In this document: in pieces, positions 7,701 to 13,319 of the stretch
How the letters are laid out: each line of letters opens with the position of its first letter
Numbering within the stretch: position 1 is the first letter of the stretch
Made by a program: the position numbers and the translations under genes
Notes under the pieces: model-generated
The model's database searches: none
The model's input: only the letters and a program-made list of their open reading frames with translations
Told to the model about the DNA's origin: nothing
NCBI GenBank assembly: GCA_043730365.1
Contig: JAYTKJ010000304.1
Coordinates: 1-16,002 of the forward strand
Source: VFZP01 sp043730365
GTDB lineage: Bacteria > Acidobacteriota > Terriglobia > Bryobacterales > Bryobacteraceae
Length of the DNA stretch: 16,002 nucleotides
Reading direction: 5' to 3'

Positions 7701-7937
7701 CAGTTCATACGCGCCCACCGGCAGGCGCGAGAAAAGAAAGACACCGGTGGCGGCGCTCACGGCCGTTTGCGCGAAGCCGGTGCCGACGTTGCGCACTGTT
7801 ACGCGCGCTTCGGGCACGGTTGCGCCGGAGGAGTCCGCGATCGTCCCGCCCAAACTGGCGGTGGTGAATTGTGCCGTGAGCGGCAAGCAAGCCGCCAAGG
7901 CAATCGCTACGGCAACAACACGGCGTTCAATGAGCAT
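4731..7937 (-). CDS. TonB-dependent receptor, Oar-like with carboxypeptidase-regulatory-like domain
   Basis: A 1068-residue outer-membrane protein. A signal peptide (about 1-22) is followed by a carboxypeptidase-regulatory-like beta domain (about 25-112: TIADSSGATVPEARVTVRN ... LPVGAYELRVEKQGF), a plug-like domain (about 120-255, including RELPLQGRRPERL, VNFQLDGTSHND, VQEFNLQSSNFSAEYGNAAG and SRSGTNDLHGSWF) and a long beta-barrel ending in VQLGMKLSF with the terminal Phe typical of outer-membrane barrels. The ATG at 7937 has AGGAGG (7944-7949, minus strand) at 6-nt spacing. In this family, ligands may be glycans, siderophores or peptides; here the sialidase 33 bp downstream suggests a sialylated or related glycan (inference). 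An unusual feature is C170-x-x-C173-x-H175 in the plug. Its upstream region (7938-8107) contains the phased repeat described separately and no convincing -35/-10 pair that I can see. Confidence 0.92.
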   Translation of the reverse strand: MLIERRVVAVAIALAACLPLTAQFTTASLGGTIADSSGATVPEARVTVRNVGTGFAQTAVSAATGVFLFSRLPVGAYELRVEKQGFGTFTQTGIRLTVDQMATQNVTLTVGQVSEQVNVESSLELIATRSAVGGQVVEQRQIRELPLQGRRPERLIYLAAGTVDLGRNACRICGHGGVYPGQETAGVNGAGLAQVNFQLDGTSHNDTYLNAGLPFPNPDSVQEFNLQSSNFSAEYGNAAGGVVNIVSRSGTNDLHGSWFHFIRNGAMNSRQFFAPVQDSLKRNQFGGAIGGPIVKQKLFFFGTFQGTRLRNTPAGIIRFVPTAEQRRGDFSALLPRQLVDPVSRQAVPGNLIPASRLNPVSKYFLDFIPLPNGPAGQVTFAGFPVQQTENQFMPKVDYTSGRHQLNGRYYFTDFDFPAGIDKVNVLAARSGNAVRLQNISVNHTFAMSPTFLLTSTFGLNRQRGGSLSGAPFSFRDAGSKLLGPQDSELKFPPSLNLSVTDGFSIGTSHKGDFDRGDFTVREVATKIKGAHELRFGGEAVRVTNHISNSFQMMGNFTFNGQLSGNGLSDFMFGRASAFTQGGGEFKYLKGVRWGFFLQDNWRVSKRLSLNLGVRWDPYWAPYDREGRVVCFQPGGGQRSKRYPNAPVGMLYGGDNNCPVAGHDANVGNVGPRLGFAYRLTDDGKTSLRGGVGAYYTPIQTSNFNPYTNIAPFAGTFSLQDLAFEDAYGSKGLANPFPANFGPRVPGPEFVFAPINDIRAYFTRDYRVPQLLTWSLRLERQFGKDWVGGLAYLGNKGTFQQVTLDENPAIFAPGATVGNTQQRRVYPNFGRVSRTDSGASTAFHSLQWNVEKRFGRGYSILTNYAWSRTIDDLNNINPFNRRAYRSLAVEDIEHNFKFSNIWAVPNANVSSGAARRLLHGWQLNGIVVWQSGFPFSVASGRDNSFSAVNGDLADFLGGNAALSGRSRNDQVFKWFDTSLFTANTVGTFGNSGRNVIRGPKFFNADMGLIKDTAITERFQLQFRAEFFNVFNNPNFRLPNNNAASAQFGRITAVVDDNQRIVQLGMKLSF

Positions 7938-8043
7938 AGAAAGCCTCCTGAGACCGAACTTAGTGGCTATACGTTTTGAGAGCTGGAGCGCAGCGGGGCG
8001 GTTGCGCTCGACGTGAAGAGCGTATCACTCATTGCGCCGGAGC

Positions 8044-8108
8044 ACAAGGCGGCTTCCGGCGGCGAACAGGCGGAATCCAGGCGGGATCAGGCGGTGTCAA
8101 GGCGTAAT
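8044..8108. repeat. Degenerate 10-11-bp tandem repeat (CARGCGGNNT)
   Basis: Six adjoining units can be read on the plus strand: CAAGGCGGCTT (8044), CCGGCGGCGAA (8056), CAGGCGGAATC (8067), CAGGCGGGAT (8078), CAGGCGGTGT (8088) and CAAGGCGTAAT (8098). The three central ones share CAGGCGG exactly. The period is close to one helical turn. The array lies between the receptor gene at 4731-7937 (upstream side) and the truncation point of the sialidase pseudogene. It may be a cluster of protein-binding sites or a slippage-prone recombination junction; the sequence does not decide. Confidence 0.6.
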
Positions 8109-8133
8109 CATCTGAGTGTCAGCAGCGAAAGGG

Positions 8134-8578
8134 GCCGTGATCGTCGCTGTTGCGTGCCCATCACGTGATTGTTGGTCGTGCCGGGGCGCGAGGTTTCGGT
8201 CCCGTGGCCGGGTTCCCAGCGGTTGTAGAAAATCCACAAGCGCTGGTTTGAGCGGTCCAGCAACGGCGTGGGATTGGAGGCCGCCCACTTCTCACCGGGA
8301 TTGTCGAGCACCGCCATCGGGGCCCCACGACTTGCCGCGGTCCGTACTGCGCCGCGTGACGAGGTCAATGTCGCCGTAGCCCGATTATCTTTACGCGCCT
8401 CGGCAAATACGGTTAGCGAGCCGTCGGCTGCGGTGACAATCGCCGGAATCCGGTAGCTATGGTCGCCGCCTTCGCCCGCCTTGAACACGTCAGTGTGCTC
8501 GATCAAAGGCCGCGACTGGGCGAGCGCACCGGCGGTCGCCAGTGAAAGGAAGGGAGCGAGGTAAGTTGTCAGCCGCAT
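8134..8578 (-). pseudogene. Truncated, frameshifted 5' copy of the sialidase gene
   Basis: This is a duplicate of the first ~150 codons of the intact sialidase at 3546-4697. Over the first 65 residues it differs by eight substitutions and one inserted residue and keeps the signal peptide, YRIP and FAEAR motifs. A 10-bp deletion near 8383 then shifts the frame and removes the first Asp box; one extra base near 8321 restores it (PMAVLDNPGEKW is again readable). A further extra base near 8161 ends the frame, and homology stops abruptly at about 8134, so all later blades and the catalytic Tyr are absent. The frame itself runs to 8108. It is probably not functional; a secreted short product is possible because the start and signal peptide are intact. 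It follows the peptidoglycan-binding gene on the same strand by 30 bp. Confidence 0.88.
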
Positions 8579-8608
8579 CGAAGTAGGTTACACCAGATGC
8601 AAGGCCGC

Positions 8609-9346
8609 TTACAGCGTGGCCAGTTCGCCCAAGGTCTCGACCAGCAGGGAAACAACTCGCGACAGGAAGGCTTCAATCGAGCCGAGCGTTCCTCGCAGGA
8701 AGTTGATAGCGGCATCAATCACCTTGTTCACCACGAAGCGCACTCTGCCGATTATTCGCTCGATGAATATCGCAACCTGCTCGAGGCCCAGCAGACGCCG
8801 CAGCATGCTTTCCACCATCTGAAACGCCGCTCGAATCGCCGTCGTCACCCGCGCTTCGAGGTTGTCAAGGAATTGTCCCACCTGCGCCGCCTGGCCTCGC
8901 AGGAAAGCGGCAACCTGGCGAATGCTCGATGTCACCATCGAGACCACCGCCACCACCTCGCCGCCGAAGCGCAGCAAAGGCGCCACCAACTGGTTACCGA
9001 AGGCCACGATACTCTGGGCCACGGCTTCAAGGAGTTGGGCCGCCGCACTGGCGCCTCCGCTTGGCCTCGGATCGTTGGGAATGAGATGCGGCCCCCGAGG
9101 AAGCGAGGGTGGGCGAGGACCCGGCGCCGGTGGCTCAGGTTGGAAAGAAAAACCCATGGCCGAGGCCGTCAGCGGCCCCACGATGCCGTCGGCCTTCAAC
9201 CCTTTGGAAGACTGGAAGGAACGGACGGCAGCGTCCGTCTTGGCTCCGAAGAACCCATCGGCGGTTACGCTCAGGCGTCCTTGAACTACCTTGACACTCG
9301 CTCCGCTTGAACCCACCTTCAGTGGACCAACAATAATAGTGGCCAT
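8609..9346 (-). CDS. Peptidoglycan-binding-domain protein with long amphipathic helical tail
   Basis: A 245-residue protein of unknown function. Residues about 10-64 form one PG_binding_1 repeat (VGSSGASVKVVQGRLSV, TADGFFGAKTDAAVRSFQ, GLKADGIVGPLT), a fold that binds peptidoglycan in many wall hydrolases. A proline-rich linker follows (about 69-96: QPEPPAPGPRPP, then PRGPHLIPNDPRPSGG). Residues 97-245 are predicted long amphipathic helices rich in Ala, Val, Leu, Ile and Arg, with hydrophobic residues every three to four positions (RRLLGLEQVAIFIERIIG, RVRFVVNKVIDAAINFL, FLSRVVSLLVETLG). There is no signal peptide, no hydrolase domain, and no Cys, Trp or Tyr in the whole chain. It follows the large receptor by 81 bp on the same strand, with a probable terminator between. 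It could be a substrate or accessory of a secretion or contractile apparatus, a membrane-active effector, or a wall-attached scaffold; none of these is supported by neighbours in the window. Confidence 0.75.
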   Translation of the reverse strand: MATIIVGPLKVGSSGASVKVVQGRLSVTADGFFGAKTDAAVRSFQSSKGLKADGIVGPLTASAMGFSFQPEPPAPGPRPPSLPRGPHLIPNDPRPSGGASAAAQLLEAVAQSIVAFGNQLVAPLLRFGGEVVAVVSMVTSSIRQVAAFLRGQAAQVGQFLDNLEARVTTAIRAAFQMVESMLRRLLGLEQVAIFIERIIGRVRFVVNKVIDAAINFLRGTLGSIEAFLSRVVSLLVETLGELATL

Positions 9347-9367
9347 CCGCCTACCAGTATGGACCCC

Positions 9368-9400
9368 AAAAAAGGCGAAAGGGGCGGCAGGCCCTCGCCC
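9368..9400 (-). terminator. Probable intrinsic terminator of the upstream receptor gene
   Basis: On the minus strand, GGCGA-GGG pairs with CCC-(TT)-TCGCC around a short loop, directly followed by six T residues (9373-9368). It lies 28 bp after the stop of the 9428-12802 receptor gene and before the start of the peptidoglycan-binding gene, so it would uncouple them at least partly. The stem has a 2-base bulge, which lowers certainty. Confidence 0.6.
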
Positions 9401-9427
9401 ACCACCCCCTGTTCTGACCGGTACAGC

Positions 9428-12400
9428 TTAGAAAATATACTTCAACGCGATCTGGAGATTGCGCATATTGCCACGCGTCCCCCCGATCACGCCAAAGTTA
9501 CCGCCACCGTTGGTGATTTCCCCCGCCGCGTTCCGCTGGATCTGACCCGCGTTGGTATCGGGGTTGCCCCAGTTGGGATGGTTGGGCAGGTTGAACGCTT
9601 CAAACCGGAACTGCAGGGTGTGCGCCTCCTTGAGTTGGAAGTTCTTCAAGGTGGAGAAGTCCCAGCCGAAGATGGACGGGCTGATGAGCGTGTTGCGACC
9701 CACGTTGCCGAAGGTTCCGAACGTCGGCAAGGAAAACGCGGCCGGATTGAACCAGCGCTGCGGATCATGATTGGCAAGGTTCGGATCCACACCGGAGTTA
9801 TAGACGGCGCGGTCATTGCCTCCGCCGGTGTTGGAGCGGTCGCTACCGGCGAACACAGTTTGCGGGAAGCCGGTGCTGAGGGTCAGAATCGACCCAACCT
9901 GCCAGCCGCCAATAATAGCGTTGGCCACCGGGTTGGCGATGCTCATCTGGCGGCCCTTGCCCACCGGCAGATCGTACAGGATGGAGGTCACGGCGCGATG
10001 CCGCGTATCGAACGAAGAGTAGCCGCGCTCGCACCGCTGACAGTAACTGTTCTGCGGGAAGAGTGTGTCGCCGTCGTTGACGCGGATGCCGCTGGTTTCG
10101 TCAATTGACTTGGCGTAGGTGTACGATACCAGCGCGCTCAAGCCCGACGAGTACTTCTTGGTCAGCTTCATGCCGAGCGAGTTGTAGTTGCCGCGGCCGC
10201 CGGCATCCACCAACTGGATGCGTCCAAAGTTCGGATAGGGAGCGCGGCTGAGCACCGTGCCCGTCGCTCCCGGGATGGACTCGTTTACGGCGCGTAGCGA
10301 CTCCAGATGTCGCGAGACTGACCCCAGGTACCCGATCTCATAGGCCAGGTTCTGTCCGAACTCGCGCTGCACGTTGAACAGGTACTGCATTACGTAAGGC
10401 GTGCGGCGGTCATAGAGATTGGCGAACGTATAAGGGCTCGGCACCTGCGCGACGGCGCCGGCGATTTCCTTGAAGGCATTCCCCCACTGGCGATCGGGGA
10501 AGTCGCTGACCGATTCCTGACGGAAGCGCCCGGCGATGTTGCGCGCCATGTCAAAGCGCGGGTTGCCGGTGTCCTGGGTATAGAACATGCCGGCGCCCGT
10601 GCGGATCACCCACTTGTTGCTCGGGCTCCAGGTCAGGCCGATGCGCGGCGCGAAGTCATTGTTGTCGCGCTTCACTAAGCGGTTACCGAGGCGGCCATCC
10701 TGCACCACATCGATATTCGGCCACCGCACCAGGATGCCATCATACGGATTGCTACCTTTACCCTGGCGCACGAACACGGGGTAGCGGCTCCGGTCAGCCA
10801 CCTGCGGCGTCGAGTCCATGAACGGTATGGCCGCCGAAAAGAGCTTGCCGGTGGTATCCTCCCAAGGCGGCGTGTTCTCATAGCGCAGGCCGAGCGCCAG
10901 CGTCAGCCGATTGGTGATCTTCCACGAGTCATCAACGTATATGTTGAAAGAGTTCGCGCGGAAACGCGCGCTGCCGATTGCCACGGCTGTTTCCGGACGG
11001 CGAATTTCGCCCAGCAGAAAGTCGGCGAAGGCATTGCCGTTGGAGGCGGTCGGAGTTTGTCTGGTGGCATTGATCTCAAAGCCGAAAGAGCCTCGCGCGA
11101 ATTGATTGCCGTCCTGATTGAACTGGTCGTTACGGATCTCTGCGCCAAATCGAATGGTGTGGCGGCCGCGAATCCACGAGGTGTTGTTCAGGAACTGCAT
11201 GGAGCGGTTCTTGTTCTCGTAAGGGCCTTCTGAGTCGTCGCCAAACCCGCTGTAGTTAGTGATACCCACCGACGGGATGCCCCAGGTGATGGGCGCGCCG
11301 GTATTGAGGCCGGGAATCGCCAAGTCTTTCACCACGTCGCGGACGCCAGCCAATTGCCGCGCCGTGGAGTTGTAGAAGCGCGTGTAGCCGAAGCGCGTTT
11401 CGTTGACCAAATTCGAGGTGAGCGTGCGGGTGTTGGTGCCCATGTACTGCTCGACGTTGGTGAGCACCTGGGAGCCGTTGAGGCGGAGGCCGTCGTTGAA
11501 TTGCACTTCGTCGCCCCAGCTATAACGGCCAGACCATTGCGAGTTGGAGGACTCGTTGAAATCCATCCGCAGAATGAACTGATCGCGATTGATCGGCGCG
11601 CCTTGTGACTGCTGGTAGTTCTGGGCCGCAGGGCCGGTCAGGTTGGGCAGGCGATAGAATTCATCGCGCAGGCGCTTGGAGATCGGATCGATCCGGCTGG
11701 CCGGAATCACGCCGCCGGGGAAAGCCGTCGAAGTGACATTGGAGCCCGTGCCCGTGCGAGTCTTGGGATCGAAGATGCCCGGGGCAAATGCGCTAAAGTC
11801 GCCGCCCTGGAAGGCTGCGCTGGGAAGCACATAAAGAGACTGCGTCGATCGCCGCTGCCGGAACGCCTCGTAGTTGCCCATGAAGAACAGCTTGTCTTTG
11901 CCGTTGAACAGTTTCGGAATGACCACCGGGCCGCTAAACGTGCCACCGTACTGATTCCACTTGAAGGGATCCTTGGGCGGGCGCGCGGTGCGGAACGCGT
12001 AGTTCTTGGCATCCAGCTTTTCGTTACGCAAGAACTCGAACGCTGTCCCGTGGAACTGGTTCGTACCGGACTTGGTGAGCACGTTAATCTGGGTGGTGGC
12101 GCGGCCGAACTCGGCCGGATAGACGCCGGTCTGCACTTTGAATTCCTGCAGCGCGTCGATCGAGGGCTGGATCACGAACGTATTGAAGTTGGGGTCCGTG
12201 TTCTCCACGCCGTCGAGCGAATAGTGGTTGAAAGCACTGCGCTGTCCACCCACCGAGATGCTGTTCTCAGAGCGGAAGCCGCCTTGCCGTGACCGGGCCT
12301 GACCAGCGCTGGGGAACCCCGTGGAGGTGTTCGGCGCCAGCGATACCAGTTGCAAATAGTTGCGGCCGTTGAGAGGCAACTCAACGATGCGTTTGTTCTC

Positions 12401-12802
12401 GACCACGTGCCCGAGGGTCGCGTTCTCGGTGGTCAGCAGTTGCACTGACCCGGATACTTCCACTGTTTCCGAAACCGAGCCGACCGCCATATCCAGATCG
12501 AGGCGCACGGTCTGTTGCACCTGAACGTCGACCTTGGCCGTATAGGCTTTAAATCCCGCCTTCTCGGCGCGGACGTTGTAGCTGCCCGGCGCGAGCGACG
12601 GGAAGCTGTAGATGCCCGCATCGTTCGACACCGTCGACCGTTGCGCGTTGGTTCCGGCATTGGTTGCTGTTACGGCCACGCTCGGAATGAGCGCCCCCGT
12701 TGAATCTTTCACCTCACCGGTGATCTCGCCAAACGTCTGGCTGAAAGCCGGCGTCATGGCCACGAGGCTCAACACGAGCCCACTGATCCACTTGGATCTC
12801 AT
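9428..12802 (-). CDS. TonB-dependent receptor, Oar-like with carboxypeptidase-regulatory-like domain (second copy)
   Basis: A 1124-residue outer-membrane protein with the same architecture as the receptor at 4731-7937 but clearly diverged. The signal peptide is residues 1-21 (MRSKWISGLVLSLVAMTPAF). The carboxypeptidase-regulatory-like domain spans about 24-112 (TGEVKDSTGALIPSVAVTA ... LAPGSYNVRAEKAGF). The plug-like region spans about 125-260 (KRIVELPLNGRNYLQL, SISVGGQRSAFNHYSLDG, ALQEFKVQTGVYPAEFGRAT, VLTKSGTNQFHGTAFEFLR). The barrel ends in MRNLQIALKYIF with a terminal Phe. The ATG at 12802 has AGGGGG 8 nt upstream. A TTGACA-17-TACTGT promoter lies at 12842-12870. The gene is divergent from arfB. 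No degradative enzyme is attached to it now; a sialidase fragment lies 850 bp downstream, beyond the peptidoglycan-binding gene. Its ligand is unknown. Confidence 0.92.
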   Translation of the reverse strand: MRSKWISGLVLSLVAMTPAFSQTFGEITGEVKDSTGALIPSVAVTATNAGTNAQRSTVSNDAGIYSFPSLAPGSYNVRAEKAGFKAYTAKVDVQVQQTVRLDLDMAVGSVSETVEVSGSVQLLTTENATLGHVVENKRIVELPLNGRNYLQLVSLAPNTSTGFPSAGQARSRQGGFRSENSISVGGQRSAFNHYSLDGVENTDPNFNTFVIQPSIDALQEFKVQTGVYPAEFGRATTQINVLTKSGTNQFHGTAFEFLRNEKLDAKNYAFRTARPPKDPFKWNQYGGTFSGPVVIPKLFNGKDKLFFMGNYEAFRQRRSTQSLYVLPSAAFQGGDFSAFAPGIFDPKTRTGTGSNVTSTAFPGGVIPASRIDPISKRLRDEFYRLPNLTGPAAQNYQQSQGAPINRDQFILRMDFNESSNSQWSGRYSWGDEVQFNDGLRLNGSQVLTNVEQYMGTNTRTLTSNLVNETRFGYTRFYNSTARQLAGVRDVVKDLAIPGLNTGAPITWGIPSVGITNYSGFGDDSEGPYENKNRSMQFLNNTSWIRGRHTIRFGAEIRNDQFNQDGNQFARGSFGFEINATRQTPTASNGNAFADFLLGEIRRPETAVAIGSARFRANSFNIYVDDSWKITNRLTLALGLRYENTPPWEDTTGKLFSAAIPFMDSTPQVADRSRYPVFVRQGKGSNPYDGILVRWPNIDVVQDGRLGNRLVKRDNNDFAPRIGLTWSPSNKWVIRTGAGMFYTQDTGNPRFDMARNIAGRFRQESVSDFPDRQWGNAFKEIAGAVAQVPSPYTFANLYDRRTPYVMQYLFNVQREFGQNLAYEIGYLGSVSRHLESLRAVNESIPGATGTVLSRAPYPNFGRIQLVDAGGRGNYNSLGMKLTKKYSSGLSALVSYTYAKSIDETSGIRVNDGDTLFPQNSYCQRCERGYSSFDTRHRAVTSILYDLPVGKGRQMSIANPVANAIIGGWQVGSILTLSTGFPQTVFAGSDRSNTGGGNDRAVYNSGVDPNLANHDPQRWFNPAAFSLPTFGTFGNVGRNTLISPSIFGWDFSTLKNFQLKEAHTLQFRFEAFNLPNHPNWGNPDTNAGQIQRNAAGEITNGGGNFGVIGGTRGNMRNLQIALKYIF

Positions 12803-12841
12803 AGAAACGACCCCCTGTATAGGCTAAGCGCCCATACTCTG

Positions 12842-12870
12842 ACAGTAACGAACCCGACCACGGGTGTCAA
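12842..12870 (-). promoter_or_regulatory. Promoter of the 9428-12802 receptor gene
   Basis: A perfect TTGACA (12870-12865, minus strand) is followed after 17 bp by TACTGT (12847-12842), a weak -10. The predicted transcript starts near 12835 and has a leader of about 33 nt including the AGGGGG ribosome-binding site. Confidence 0.5.
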
Positions 12871-12871
12871 A

Positions 12872-12901
12872 TTGATGGCAGGCACAGAGCCCGGTCATAA
12901 T
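12872..12901 (+). promoter_or_regulatory. Promoter of arfB
   Basis: TTGATG (12872-12877) and CATAAT (12896-12901) are separated by 18 bp. The expected start falls at about 12908, on the ATG chosen for arfB, suggesting a leaderless message. Its -35 box is one base away from the oppositely directed TTGACA of the receptor gene. Confidence 0.5.
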
Positions 12902-12907
12902 ATAAAC

Positions 12908-13315
12908 ATGGCCGTACCTATGCAAGAGATCCAACTCGCTTTCGTGCGCGCGTCCGGACCCGGGGGCCAGAACGTGAACAAGGTCGCCACCGCCGTCGAG
13001 CTGCGTTTTGACGTGCGCCGTTCGCCGTCGCTCAGCGCCGCCGTGCGCGGGCGTCTGGAGAAATTGGCAGGTCAGAAACTCACCCAGGATGGCGTCCTGA
13101 TCATCACTGCGCGCGAGCATCGCACGCAAGAAGCCAATCGCAAGGAGGCGCTCTCCCGGCTTGACGATTTGATTGCCCAGGCCGAAATCATTCCCAAACG
13201 CCGCCGCCCCACGCGCCCGAGCGCCGGAGCCAAAGCCCGCCGCCTGGAAGAGAAAACCACGCGAGCGGCCGCCAAGAAATTTCGCGGCAAGTCCGGCGTT
13301 GCCGATCAGGAGTGA
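12908..13315 (+). CDS. arfB: ArfB/YaeJ-type alternative ribosome-rescue peptidyl-tRNA hydrolase
   Basis: A 135-residue release-factor-like hydrolase that frees peptides from ribosomes stalled on mRNAs without a stop codon. The GGQ motif is present in ASGPGGQNVNKVAT (Gly19-Gly20-Gln21 from this start), followed by ELRFDVRRS and the helical region EHRTQEANRKEAL. The C-terminal tail is strongly basic (PKRRRPTRPSAGAKARR, TRAAAKKFRGK), which in ArfB enters the empty mRNA channel. Length fits ArfB, not a full release factor: the codon-recognition domain is absent. An upstream in-frame ATG (12875) or TTG (12872) would add 11-12 residues, but these codons overlap the proposed -35 box and lack a good ribosome-binding site, so the ATG at 12908 is preferred. 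Its stop is 4 bp from the stop of the convergent propeller gene. Confidence 0.9.
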   Translation: MAVPMQEIQLAFVRASGPGGQNVNKVATAVELRFDVRRSPSLSAAVRGRLEKLAGQKLTQDGVLIITAREHRTQEANRKEALSRLDDLIAQAEIIPKRRRPTRPSAGAKARRLEEKTTRAAAKKFRGKSGVADQE

Positions 13316-13319
13316 TTGC

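Noticed and set aside
8044..8108. Possible CRISPR-like array
   Set aside because: Units are only 10-11 bp, degenerate and without spacers; no cas genes nearby.
8597..9310. A 237-codon plus-strand frame opposite the peptidoglycan-binding gene
   Set aside because: The minus strand encodes a clear PG_binding_1 repeat and a good amphipathic pattern; the plus-strand translation is rich in His, Arg and Gln without domain features.
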